DNA of 64,000 nucleotides, from NCBI GenBank assembly GCA_900618795.1, contig UYJD01000017.1, positions 374,314 to 438,313 on the forward strand, in the 5' to 3' direction. A program made the translations under genes and the position numbers. Source of the DNA: Cyanodermella asteris (lineage: Eukaryota; Ascomycota; Lecanoromycetes; Ostropales; Stictidaceae). Shown here one piece after another: positions 1 through 10,752 of this stretch; the first letter of the stretch is position 1; every line of letters begins with the position of its first letter. The notes beneath the pieces are model-generated. The model did not search any database and was not told the DNA's origin. It was given only the letters and a program-made list of their open reading frames with translations.

Positions 1-1274
1 CAAAGCGGAAGTCGAACAGCGAACAGTATCCTGCCGGCGATTCAAAGAAGCAACGTCTCTATAAGCCGCAGCCAGAGACTATCGACTTGAGCCAAGAATT
101 ACTGGAGCATGCTGGTGCAGACTACGGCATTGAGAAGCTACGGGCCTCCCATTTTGGCTGGGATGGTAAAGGGCCACAGACTATACCTCAGCAGCAGCAT
201 AGTCAATGCAAAGGATCGGTGCGTGACGGACAGGGCCAGGATGCTACGACACAGATCAATACAGCACAACGGTCTGCTTCGCTCACAGCCGAAAATAGCC
301 TCTCGGCACGACCAACAACAGAACCCACAGCCAAAGATCTGGATCTCCAAGTTACATGTCTATCAAGGCATTCCAGTCGCAAAAGCACCACAGCATTGAA
401 TTTAACTCAAGTACCAGCACCGAGCGACCAAGCGGACGACGCTCAGGAGGTTTTCAAGCGTTTCAAGAGCGCATATCCATCCTGGTCAGGGGACTTCGTT
501 CACTTCATCAACTTGTGCCAAAAGTTGCCCACGGCCCCAGCAATGGCAGCATTCTACGACGACTTCATTGTCAGATATCAAGACGAGTACCGTTTTCAGG
601 CTCTCGACTGCATCGACGATGGACGTGACGTGCTGCCGTATGAAGAGTGGTTTCGAGACAACGTCGAGTCCCGCAGGTATGGTGCTGGGATCCTTGGTCG
701 TGAAAGCCTTGGGCTAGTGCTCTATAGCGCCGTGTCCCAGGCTAAGATGCCTAGCGCACTCGGAACCTCGAGCAAGACGAGTGTCCGCCCGCCTCCCAAG
801 TTGGTACCTAAACGCGCCAGCCTTCCAGCTATGCCCACTCCTGCAAGTCGCGCAGCCGTCCAAGCAACCCCTATCTCAGCCTCGCGTCCAGCCGAGACGT
901 CCCCAGTAGGGAAGCAATATGATCGTGGTTCCACGCGCCGCAGTTTGCCATGGGCAGAGAGGTCAACATCAACAATGATTGAGTTAAACGACGACGGCGA
1001 CAGGGTTAGTAACGACGCTACGCCCGCTACACCTGATTTGCCAAAGATAATCTCTAGCAGCGGGCTAGCCGCAAAGGACCAAGCCCGAACCGTATCGACC
1101 GCTTCACCAGGCAGCGTTACTACCACAATTAGGGGACACGATGGGAAGCGGAAGCGTCTGGTGATAATACCACCAGAAATCTCCAAGGTCGATAAAGCAC
1201 TGCTTGAGAATCGAACAGCTCTTGGCACGAAACCGAACGCGTTCCAAAAGTTTAGAAAGAGTGGGCCTTTTTGA
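1..1274 (+). CDS. 5'-truncated conserved fungal protein, function unknown
   Basis: The reading frame is open from base 3, so the gene starts before the window; 423 residues are visible and the stop is at 1272-1274. The middle holds a compact, conserved-looking module (about 425-720) beginning FKRFKSAYPSWSGD and including YDDFIVRYQDEY and LPYEEWFRDNVE. It is flanked by Ser/Pro/Thr-rich, probably disordered stretches. The C-terminus is basic (GKRKRLVIIPP, FQKFRKSGPF) and suggests a nuclear protein. I have a weak memory of a similar module (tyrosine-proline-x-tyrosine start, then DDFIIRH and PYERFY) in fungal TPP1/Est3-like telomere proteins, but I cannot confirm it, and the N-terminal OB fold would lie outside the window. 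No intron is needed in the visible part. Confidence 0.7.
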   Translation, partial: KRKSNSEQYPAGDSKKQRLYKPQPETIDLSQELLEHAGADYGIEKLRASHFGWDGKGPQTIPQQQHSQCKGSVRDGQGQDATTQINTAQRSASLTAENSLSARPTTEPTAKDLDLQVTCLSRHSSRKSTTALNLTQVPAPSDQADDAQEVFKRFKSAYPSWSGDFVHFINLCQKLPTAPAMAAFYDDFIVRYQDEYRFQALDCIDDGRDVLPYEEWFRDNVESRRYGAGILGRESLGLVLYSAVSQAKMPSALGTSSKTSVRPPPKLVPKRASLPAMPTPASRAAVQATPISASRPAETSPVGKQYDRGSTRRSLPWAERSTSTMIELNDDGDRVSNDATPATPDLPKIISSSGLAAKDQARTVSTASPGSVTTTIRGHDGKRKRLVIIPPEISKVDKALLENRTALGTKPNAFQKFRKSGPF

Positions 1275-1678
1275 GCGCTAACGATAAGACAGGCTAGAAA
1301 GCGAAGAACAAGCGATTATGGCAGGGTGTGGTGGCAAGTTCGTACGCGTCTAATGTCGCTTGAAAATGAGCCCCACGAGTGATTGAAAATGTACCTGATG
1401 AGATCTACACGCAGAAACCACATTCCACTAAAGAACCTACGGTTGTATTATAGACATTCTAATATATATTTTGCGCGACCAGTTTCGGGATCTGCCATCG
1501 AGCTCCCACGAGCACGACATCGAAAGTGAGGAGAGCCTGCTTGCTTGGAACTCGTGAATGTTCATATTGCGTGCCAACGATGTCGCTGCCTAGGATCTAT
1601 AATCTCGGTTCTGCAACATCAAAACATAGCAAGTGAGCTTCTGTACTTATACATGTTTCCTTTGAGGTTGTGAAAGGT
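1275..1678. other. Convergent intergenic gap
   Basis: About 400 bp between two gene 3' ends. It is AT-richer than its surroundings around 1440-1470 (tattatagac, atatatattt), as expected for 3' processing signals. I see no gene or repeat here. Confidence 0.5.
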
Positions 1679-3448
1679 CTAGAGGAACGTGCCCATATTT
1701 ACATGCACCGCTTTCTCGACGGTGTATGCTGCCAATCCGGCTTGACCAAGTTCCTTGCCGATACCGCTCTCCTTGAGACCACCGAACGGAATGTGGACAT
1801 CAGGGTCCTGTAACAAGAAAAGTCAGCAAATGCAAAATCAAGAATCGTGGTCAGATTATCGGCGTTGGGGATGGCTACGCTGGTAGCAACGGACAAGGTA
1901 CTTACGTTGCTGCTATTGATCCAGACCATGCCGGCCTCGATCTGCCTGGCCACTCGGTGAGCCTTCCTCAGATCCTCGGTGAAGACTGCGCTACCCAAGC
2001 CGAAAGTGGTGTCATTCGCCTTGGTGATTGCCTCTTCTTCCGTGTCGAAGCTGGCAATGCAGACGAACGGACCAAAGACCTCCTCACGGTAGATCTTCAT
2101 GTTCTCCTTGACGTTTGTAAAGACCGTAGGCTCAACAAAGAAGCCCTTGCCATTCAAGTTCTTCCAGGCCTTGCCACCGTGGCTCAAGACGGCACCCTCG
2201 CTCTTTCCGGAGTCGATGTATCCCAAAACGCGCTCGAACTGCTGCTTGGTAACCTGCGGTCCTTGGAAGGTGTCGTTGGAGAAGGGGTCGCCAAGCGTGT
2301 TGAGCTTATTGATGCGCTCCGTGAACAGCTTGACGAATTCGTCGTAAATCTTGTTTTGGACGAAGATCCGCGACGTTGCCGTGCACGCCTGTCCCATGTT
2401 CGAGAAAATGCCGAGATGCGCCCACTTGACGGCCTGGTCCAGGTTGGCATCTTCAAAGACTAGCAGGGGAGACTTGCCGCCCGTCTCGAGAGTCATATTC
2501 TTCATGTTTGCGGCGGCCATCTTCATGATCGCCTTTCCGGTAATGGTGCTGCCCGTGAACGCGATCTTGTCCACATCCATGTGGCTCGCCAAGGCAGCGC
2601 CAGCTTCCTTACCTTGACCGTTGATGATGTTTACAACTCCGGGTGGGAATCCGGCTTCCTTGACGAGCTTGGCGAGGACCAAAATGGACAGAGGAGTCTG
2701 TTCGGCGGCCTTGAGAACGAGGGTGTTGCCGCAGGCGAGCGCTGGGCCGAGCTTCCAGGAAGCCATGACGAGGGGGAAGTTCCAGGGAATGATCTGTCCA
2801 CAGACGCCGACGGGTTCACGGAGCGTGTACGCGAATTTCTTGGTGTCGTCGGTTGAGATGGTCTGGCCGTATTGCTTGTCGGCCCAGCCAGCGTAGTATC
2901 GGATGACCGTAGCTGCGAACGGGATTTCGGCGTTCAAAGACTGTGAATAAGGCTTGCCACTGCACCAAGTTGTTAGCTGACATCTTCCCAAAGGTATTAC
3001 AGGTCTCAGGAAGCCTTTATCTTGCCAAAGATAGTAAAGACTCGTGTAGGCCGAATTGCCAGTCTTGCTCAACGCGCCCGATGCCCGTATGCACATTTCC
3101 AAAGATTGACGAGAAAGGTGCGACTCACTTATCCCATGTTTCAATTGTCGCCAACGTCTCCCTGTTCTGCTCAATCAGATCCGCCAGCTTGAGCATGTAG
3201 GCCTGGCGCTGAATGCCGGGTACGTCACGCCAGGTCTTGAAGGCCTTGCGGGCAGCCGCTACGGCCACGTCGACATCCTCCGCAGTAGCTGCCCAGACGC
3301 TGGCGATGGGAGACTCGTCGGTAGGATTAATCGTCTCAATCTTCTCGCCCTTCTGAGGCTTGACGAACTCATTATTGATGAAAAGACCGAGCGGCTGCGT
3401 GTATTTGACGCCGTTGGGCGCCGTGAGCTGGATCTCGAGGTCTGACAT
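1679..3448 (-). CDS. aldA: NAD(P)+-dependent aldehyde dehydrogenase, cytosolic ALDH1/2-type
   Basis: Three exons, read on the minus strand: 3448-3129, 2959-1906 and 1807-1679. The introns are 2960-3128 (GTGAGT..CAG) and 1808-1905 (GTAAGT..CAG). The spliced product is 500 residues, normal for the family. It oxidises aldehydes to acids and in fungi serves ethanol/acetaldehyde use. Recognisable parts are the IIPWNFPL cofactor-binding segment, the FTGST turn, the general base in LETGGKSP (Glu265), the nucleophile in MGQACTA (Cys299; 34 residues later, the canonical spacing), EEVFGP, and the C-terminal [13 protein letters not shown]. There is no mitochondrial presequence: the start MSDLEIQL runs straight into the family's N-terminal strand. 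The long ORF continues upstream of this ATG but contains no family sequence there. Confidence 0.95.
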
Positions 3449-5133
3449 GGTGGGTGAATGGAAGATTGAGCAGTAGGATGGGGTTGTGGAATGAGAAATT
3501 GCTCTGAGGGGGTGAGTGATTGTGGCCGGGAAGGTGTCGGTGAGGAAACATGTTCCGAGAGGCAGCAACGAAGCTGGGTATCAGATTTATAGTAGTATAA
3601 CTCAGACAATGACCCTCGTGTGCGACAGTGCATGAGGGGTAGCTGGCTCTACAGGACTCCGCAAGAACAAGCATTACCAATCCTTAAGCAAGCCCAGGCA
3701 GCTTATACAAGCTTAGTTTACTGGAGCTCGAAGCTTTGCTAACCTGCTCCAGCTTGCGAGTGGGGCCGTCGATGAAGCTGGCCAGCCACAGCTTACCTGC
3801 ACTATTTGCATTAATCGTCACTTCACCGCAGCTGACATGATACTGATAGCCTTGGCCTGAAAACAGCTGCACAAATTTTACGCAACCTGTATTTTTGCCT
3901 TGATGAACTCATCGCAGTCTTTGTTGATGTTGAATCGAGTTGATTCATGCGCGCGGTGACATACATGACCGGCAGCGAACCAGTCTTCTAGCGAAGCTTA
4001 GTTCTGAACACAAAAGACATCAGCTACTTCGAGCTCATGCAGCGCCAGCAAGGTAGCTTATCCAATGCGTCAATTTGATGCATAGACCAAGGCCGAGGCA
4101 GACTGTCACGAATACTGATAGCACTCGATGCAGTGGTTGAATGCCGTGGTTCATCAATTTGCGGAGGCTGACAAACTGGCAGGGATTCAAAGTCCGAGAC
4201 AAGTCCAGTGTGTTCGCTGTAAAAGCAGTGCCAAGAGGAAGGATTCGGCTGCCAAGTCATCATAGTTGGTTAAATTATTTCCCAAGTTGGGCGCTTCTGA
4301 GAGATGTGCAGATTACGTAACCAGTCCCCAGGGCGTGCATGAACATCGCCGACTTCTCAAAAGACCCCATCACTTCGCCCCCGTCTCTCTCGCTGACCTC
4401 ACCGTTCTCGAAACCTGAGTTTCTTACGCGTCACGTGTGCACTGGCGCATTGTAGCGACGCCATGTCTATGGCTACGGAACCACGTCGCTCGCATTGAGC
4501 CCTGCCAGCCACGATGGCTACGAACGGCGCTGAACTCGCTACTCCAGACCTGCCTAACGGCGTCAACAGGCCGCCTCTAGGCATCTAAAATATCATCGAA
4601 AGGACTGCCAGTTTGGTCCATCGTAATGGACGTGCTTTCGAGGATCGCGTTCGTGATGGGGAACGAGGGAATCCTAGCTTCTTCTTCCTCTTCCTTAACA
4701 CGAGCGATACATGTAACCCTTTCTACCTATGGCGGCTAGGCGAATTTAAAGAAGGTCGAGGGACAGATTTGCCCGCGGAGAGATCTGGAGGAGCATCAGG
4801 CACGACACCAGCTGCACCAGAGTTAAGCCAAAAAGGCCCGAGCCGGCAATGGAACGCTGATAGGACTACCATTCTACCGCCTCGAAGGAGATACCTCTGA
4901 GCGTAGGTGTTGCCATTCACTGAACATCAAATTGACTGGTTGACAAGTAATCCTCAATCATTTGTCATTAAGGTGTGTCTATCTTCTCTCTCATAGAGTC
5001 CATCAGAGCAGGGGTCATCCCGAACTCCAAGTCTATGTTCATCAACCCAACCATGCACCGTCTCCAAGACAAATGAAACTTCCAATGAGCGGTAATATCG
5101 TCAAGACTTCGATGTTTTGATGTGGCGACATGT
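3449..5133. other. Upstream region of the aldehyde dehydrogenase gene
   Basis: 1.7 kb between the dehydrogenase start and the 3' end of the coiled-coil gene, both on the minus strand. The first ~150 bp next to the dehydrogenase ATG read as an AC/CT-rich leader. At 3690-3760 the word AGCTT recurs several times. No ORF here resembles a protein family; the longest (4613-4900) has biased, non-protein-like composition. Confidence 0.4.
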
Positions 5134-7188
5134 TCAGATCTCGCTTGAGGGGAATGCGCTGTCGGGAAGCTCGCTTGAAGGGAACTCGCTTTCGTCCTCC
5201 TCTTCCAGGATTCCTATTCCCGAATCAGGGTGACGACGACGCCTGTTGCGCGTCTTTGCAGCTTTTCCCCGCAGTGTCTCCACCTCGCCTTCAATGTGCG
5301 CACTGACAGCGTCGAAAGAGCGTCCACTCTCCATTCTAGGGGTGAGCAGACCTAATCCGACTGGTTGATCATCGGTGGACCTGATGATTTCGCGTACAGC
5401 TTCCTCGCCGGCGTTCTTCGCGCTGAGCACGACATGCTGGACGGCGCTTAGACCACGCTGCTTCTCAGCCCTGACCTGGCCCTCGAGCTCGTTAAGGCGA
5501 CTCTGCGTTTCCGACAGACGAACGTTGAGGCGGCCCACTTCCTGTTCATTAGACAGTCGCTTGGCCCCAAGACGTTCCTCGATGTCACGAATGATACGTT
5601 GTTTGGCGTGAACTGCCTCTTGCAGTTCCTTGCAACGGTGCTCAGCCTCTTTGCACTTATATTCGAGCTCCAAGTTCTGGTTTCTGAGCTCTTCGCTAAA
5701 GCTCTTCTCCAGCTCGGAACGCTCGTTCATGCCCGCTTCGACCTGAGCCTCCAGCGCTGCTACAGCTGTCAGGTGCTCGGACTTCAGCTTTTCGACCTCT
5801 GCCGCTTGGTTCTCCTCCAGAATTAAGATGATCTTCTTATAATCCTCGATTTCGTTGTAGCACTTGGTGAGAGCTTGTGCCAACCGGTCAGTGCTGACCT
5901 CATGTTGGTTGACAGTGGTCTGCAAGTCCGCGACTTGGGCCGAGGCCTGATTGAGGTTGGCCACCGCGACGTCTCTCTCACCCTCGAGATCAACGATCTT
6001 CTGACGCTTGACTTTGACTACTTCGGTGGTCTTCTTAAGAGCATCCAGAAGCTCCCTGGTTTGCGAACGGGCGGTTTCGACATTTTTCAGGGATTGTTTG
6101 AAGTGAGAGCGCAGGTTCGCTTCTTGTCTTTTGATTGCGCCGATGTTGCTCTGGGCGCGCGTGAGGTCATTCCTGGCGTTGCGCAAGTGGTCGATGAGTG
6201 CACTGAGGAGGGGCAATGCATCGGCATCCGGAGTCGGTGTCAGCGGCAAAGTCGTCTCGCCGGGCAATATGTTCTCGAGCTCACGTCGTGCAGTGATGAG
6301 GACGTTCCTTTGTTCCGCCAAGTGCAGCTCGTAACGATTCAGTACTGATGCTATGGGGTCAGTCTGTATGCCGGCATGTGCAATGCGGAGGTCAAGAGGG
6401 GGAGGACTGAGGAGTGCTTCATCATCGGAATAAGGCTCAGTCGGAACTGGCGATGGAGGTTGAAAAGCAGCAACATTGTCGAAATCGTTGTTGGTGTTCA
6501 TGGAATCCGGCGTCGATGGCTCGGCTGCGAGTTGATCTTGAGCATCTTGGAGCTCGGCTTCTAGCTGTTGGCATCGCATGAAACTCGCCGACGGTTGGCG
6601 TGCCTCGGCGGCCTTACGTGCCTCTTCCTGCGCATCTGCCAGCTGTGCTTCGAGTTCCTTGATTCTCTCTTCCTGCTTGGCAAACAGCCGACGCTCCGCG
6701 TGTATGGTGTTCTGCTCTTCGCTCAATCCGTGGCGCGCAATGCGACGACGAGTGCGACTGTCAAGCATCTGGCGGATTGGGGTGAATTGGACCGTGATTG
6801 GGCTGAGAATCTCATCAAAGACTGCCGCGCTGGGATTCACTATGGCGGGCATCGACACCCGACGACGGGGCGCTGCATTGGGCGGCCGAGGCGAGAACCT
6901 TGGTGGAGGTGGCGAGCTCCGCTTGTTTGGGCTTTCCAGTCTAGTCCGCTTGAACGACGGCGTGAGGCCGGTCTTCTCTGCTGGCACACCATCGCTGTCG
7001 GTCTCCGGAAGAGGGTATGAAAATCGAACACGCTTCTTACCCTTTCTCGGGGTCGTTGCGGGCTGTTGAGTTGGCGCATTTGAATTGTTTCTGGCGATCG
7101 TCAAATCAAGGCCCGACCTGCGCTTCTTCCGCAGTGCAATTGGTAAATCCGAATCATCCTGGGCGTCGTTTGGATTGTGATCGACCAT
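5134..7188 (-). CDS. Long coiled-coil protein with RVxF-type motif
   Basis: Single exon, 684 residues. The N-terminal 160 residues are basic, Ser/Pro-rich and probably disordered. They include KKRVRFS at residues 51-57, which fits the RVxF docking motif for protein phosphatase 1. The segment ITVQFTPIRQMLD..RTRRRIARHGLSEE (about 131-158) looks conserved. From about 165 to 620 the protein is heptad-like and rich in Glu, Gln, Lys, Leu and Ala: an extended coiled coil with a Pro-containing break near 225-260. The C-terminus has a basic patch (KTRNRRRRHPD) followed by an acidic tail (EEEDESEFPSSELPDS). This layout is typical of structural proteins of spindle poles, kinetochores or the nuclear periphery, but I cannot assign it to a family. 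Confidence 0.85.
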   Translation of the reverse strand: MVDHNPNDAQDDSDLPIALRKKRRSGLDLTIARNNSNAPTQQPATTPRKGKKRVRFSYPLPETDSDGVPAEKTGLTPSFKRTRLESPNKRSSPPPPRFSPRPPNAAPRRRVSMPAIVNPSAAVFDEILSPITVQFTPIRQMLDSRTRRRIARHGLSEEQNTIHAERRLFAKQEERIKELEAQLADAQEEARKAAEARQPSASFMRCQQLEAELQDAQDQLAAEPSTPDSMNTNNDFDNVAAFQPPSPVPTEPYSDDEALLSPPPLDLRIAHAGIQTDPIASVLNRYELHLAEQRNVLITARRELENILPGETTLPLTPTPDADALPLLSALIDHLRNARNDLTRAQSNIGAIKRQEANLRSHFKQSLKNVETARSQTRELLDALKKTTEVVKVKRQKIVDLEGERDVAVANLNQASAQVADLQTTVNQHEVSTDRLAQALTKCYNEIEDYKKIILILEENQAAEVEKLKSEHLTAVAALEAQVEAGMNERSELEKSFSEELRNQNLELEYKCKEAEHRCKELQEAVHAKQRIIRDIEERLGAKRLSNEQEVGRLNVRLSETQSRLNELEGQVRAEKQRGLSAVQHVVLSAKNAGEEAVREIIRSTDDQPVGLGLLTPRMESGRSFDAVSAHIEGEVETLRGKAAKTRNRRRRHPDSGIGILEEEDESEFPSSELPDSAFPSSEI

Positions 7189-8148
7189 GTTGACGATTCA
7201 ATATCTCAATTACCGAAAGGTGGTCTGCTCGCCGAGGGTATCAAACGCTTAACAACTCTCGAAACCAATTGGAGCGAGCAAGGTGATCTCGCAATCAATT
7301 GATCGACCCGTCTACTGTTGTAGGACTGCAAGAAGCAAGGAGGAAGCAAAGAGAGCGTGCAGATAAAAGTTCTGATTAAGTCTAGGCAGGGATGCGATAG
7401 CTTTATGATGCAGAGCCTCGTGCCTGTTTGTTTACTCTGGCGCATGCATGCGCCCATTGCGGAGACGATTTCCGTCGCTCGACATGAATGATTGGATCTC
7501 GCTTCACCATTCTTCACAACGCGCTAGATGCCTTGAGGAACTATGAAACACGTGTAGAGAACATGCTTCTGGGGAGCTAACGATAATGTTGGTGACTCAG
7601 GTACTGATTTCGTGTGCCTGCTGCTCTGTTTTGAGGGTGCGCGCGCGTCGATTTTGAGTTTGGCGGCTCCTTCTACACCTGCTACTTCACACTGAAAGTC
7701 TAGAGTTTTCCTGATTTTGCTCAAGCATGATGCTCCAAGGTCACTCCGAGGACGACTCAGAGATGCGAGTATCTGATCGCATGCTTTGCGCAAATCCTGT
7801 CTCGGGATCAATCTTGCGCGTCGCCTGAGAACCTCACGGCGACACGGTCAGGCAACTGACTGATTTGTGTAAAGACTCGTTTCCACGGCGATGCTGATGC
7901 ACCAATTCATTTCGCTAATGCGAACGCGTCTCTGTTGCAAAGCACAGCTTTTTCCCTCGGGTCTCTTTCTGAGTCTGACTGGAGTCACGGTTCCGAAACC
8001 GCATGTTGCCCTGAGCGATTACCTCTCTGACTACCTTCTTCATCCACGAGCTCAACGTCCTACTCATTTCCCGCCAGCAAATGCAGAGCACGAGCGCTGA
8101 GAGAATTTTTAGATGATTTGAATTCGATTGTGCAACAACCCGGACGCA
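7189..8148. other. Upstream region of the coiled-coil gene
   Basis: About 960 bp between the coiled-coil gene start and the 3' end of kynurenine 3-monooxygenase. A single TGACTCA (AP-1/Gcn4-like heptamer) lies near 7593. No gene or repeat seen. Confidence 0.4.
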
Positions 8149-9750
8149 TCATCTCCTCTGCCGCAACCAAACGCCCACTCCAACTGCTGTCACAACCCCC
8201 AAAAGTCCGACCACACCCACAACCTCCGTCCTCTTCTGCCTCTGCACATCCTCCTCCACCTCGCTATACCTCTGATTCGTGAAGCTGACCCGCGCATACT
8301 GCGTTGCCCAGCCCGTCCAAGGCATCCAATCGCTGACAAACTCCTCCAACCGCTTCCGCGCCTTGTACAGCGGATTCACCACCCCCGCCCTCATCTCATA
8401 AAAGTTGCCCAACGCAAGATCATTAATCGCCGCCGCGTCCGGCGTCCTCACCTTGGTATAATTCTGCAGTGCCGCCGCGCGGGCAGCCTCGCGGCTGGTA
8501 GGAGGCTGCATCGGCGACGCATGCTCCAAATACACGCCCGCAGCATCCAGGCATTCGAAGAGGACGCGAATGTCTTCGAGACCGGTGTTCATGCCTTGCC
8601 CGTAGAAAGGGACCATGGCGTGTGCGGCGTCGCCGACTATGACGCCCGCGCTACCGTAGTGGTAGGGCGTGCATTTGATGCTTATTAGCGGGAGGGCGGG
8701 GTTGGTCTTGAACTGCTGGACGAGTTCAGAGGCCGGGATGAGCTCTGGCGTCACGCCGGGGAAGTGCTGTTGGAAGTACTCGGTTATGCTCGCGGCTGGG
8801 TCGGCTGCGGAGCGTAGGCTGGAAAAGACGGATTCGGGCGCGAAGAGGGTGCAGGTAAAGGAGCGGTCGAGGGAGGGGATCGCGATGAACATGTGTGTCG
8901 TCCCTGGCCAGATGTGTAGTCGGTTCTCGTTCATTGCGAAGGTGGGCTGTCCCGTGGAGGCGTCGTGTCGCGGTGTGATGTGGAACTCACACCAGAGAGT
9001 ATCGATGTATGTTTGCTCGTAAGAGATGCGGGCGAACTTCATGAGATGGAATCGGGCTGCGGAATGGGCGCCGTCGGCACCGATGAGGAGGTCAAATTCG
9101 ACTTCCAATTCTGGGTAACGGTCGCGGTTGAGAGCTGCTGTCTGCTTCTCTGGCGGCTTCTCGTGGACTTCGAACCAGGCGCGTTTGTTCTTGAAGTCGG
9201 CTCCGGTGAGTTTGTGCTTGAAGAAGAATTTCACGTTGGGCATGTCGTCTAATGCGTCGAGCATTCTTCGGTTCATTTGCGCTCTGTCAACGGCGTTGAT
9301 ATGGCGACCGTGAACGTCGTAGAGTTGGGATACCTGGGTAAGTTCTCCTGACTTGTCTTTGCCATGAATCATTCGGCCGTGCATCGGAATGGTCTCCTTC
9401 ATGATGGTATCAATCAGGTACGCCTGCGCGTGCCGCATGGCGTTGATCCCTCGTTCGGAAAGAGCCAAGTTGATCGACTTGGTGAAATTGAGAGGCACCA
9501 CGGTTTCATCTCGAGGGTCTGATTCTCGTTAGTTTATGTCATGACTTGATGGCGAACTCATTTCTGCTCAACAACAATTGTTGTCAAATACAACCAAGAA
9601 CATATCCACATGAAGAGCATGCAGCCTACCTCCACGAAGCTCGTAAATCTCTACCTCATCTCCTCTTTCTGCTGCGTACAGTGCTGCCAGAGCACCGACA
9701 GGGCCAGCTCCGACGACGACCACTCGTTGCCGAGGTCTCGGACCTGGCAT
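8149..9750 (-). CDS. BNA4: Kynurenine 3-monooxygenase
   Basis: Two exons: 9750-9630 and 9518-8149, with an intron at 9519-9629 (GTAGGC..CAG). The product is 496 residues. The enzyme hydroxylates L-kynurenine to 3-hydroxykynurenine with FAD and NADPH at the mitochondrial outer membrane, in de novo NAD synthesis from tryptophan. Sequence support: the N-terminal Rossmann motif [15 protein letters not shown] with the acidic strand end [21 protein letters not shown]; the [12 protein letters not shown] motif; and the second FAD motif [23 protein letters not shown]-terminal hydrophobic helix ([20 protein letters not shown]) ends in RQRR, fitting the known tail anchor. The exon junction falls in the conserved GDPRDE region. 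It is divergent from the methionine aminopeptidase gene. Confidence 0.95.
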
Positions 9751-10752
9751 GGTGGCAATCCCGGAAGCTCAGAGCCTCACCACAGACACGCTATATCTCT
9801 CAAACCTATCGCCGCAGTATGGGAAAGTCAGGAGACGGTGATGAGACGTGATGAGAGGAGGCAAATTTAGGAATGTTCTTCGTTTTGGTGCGGTCTTGCT
9901 CGGTAAAATGGTCCTCCGCCGGGGAGGTGCGCTGGAGATGATAATATACAATGCGCGGCTGATGCTAACATGCAGGACAATGATACCTACGAAGTGACAA
10001 GAGAGGCTAACTGAAACACCGTTCTGCAGGTAATGACGAAAAGAATCAGTAGCAAAGCTAAAAGGACGAGCGAGACCGGGGATGAAGAAGGCGGTTCTGG
10101 ACCAATGGATGAGTCGTCAATTGCGGCTTTACCCGACTGATTTACAAGCAGTCACGGTGTAAGGCTCACTAATCCTCTCTGCTATCCTGCTTTTGCTCTA
10201 GCGGCCACTGTGAACTGAAAATGAGCTGCATCGTGGGAAAAGCATGTCGTGGAATGTTTTTTGTTCAAGAGCAAGTCGACGCGTATGCGGGAGGCTCGCG
10301 AAGAAGCTTGATAGTGCGCCCTTGCAGGGTGCCGCAGCCGGCTCGTACAGAGCTTTGGATTTCATTCTGTTGAAAATACCATTCGTACAATTGCCGCAAG
10401 ATGGCCCTGAATCCAGACTATACTACTAGTGTGGTTAGCACATATGCGGTCATTCATTGGGAAGCGCAGGCGCGGAACGGAATCATCGGCAAACTCGGTC
10501 GCGCGCGGCCACAAAGTCCATCTCACGATGCGCCCGGAGCTGTTTCACACCACTTATCCGTCTGAATAGCTACCCCGAAGTCGAGCCTGGTATTTCCATC
10601 TCTCTCGTTTTAGCAACAGCCGAATCCCCCCCGATCAGACGAGCATCGTGTGCCCGTTCCGCCCTCCGCATACACCGGTCACTAGTTGCGGGGCTTTGCG
10701 CAAGTATTCGGCTCCAAAGCAAGACAGCAGACCAAAATCCCAAGCCCGCGCC
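9751..10752. promoter_or_regulatory. Divergent promoter region, BNA4 / MAP1
   Basis: 1.0 kb between two start codons pointing away from each other. It must carry both promoters. I see no TATA box at a convincing distance and no clear operator repeat. The stretch before MAP1 (10570-10750) is C-rich and probably untranslated leader. Confidence 0.5.

Noticed and set aside
4150-4263. Plus-strand words resembling a Zn2Cys6 cluster (QCVRCKSSAKRK)
   Set aside because: Only two cysteines fit and the frame stops soon after; no dimerisation or regulatory domain follows.
8128-9313. Plus-strand ORFs opposite kynurenine 3-monooxygenase
   Set aside because: Shadows of the minus-strand enzyme; Arg/His-rich with no domain.
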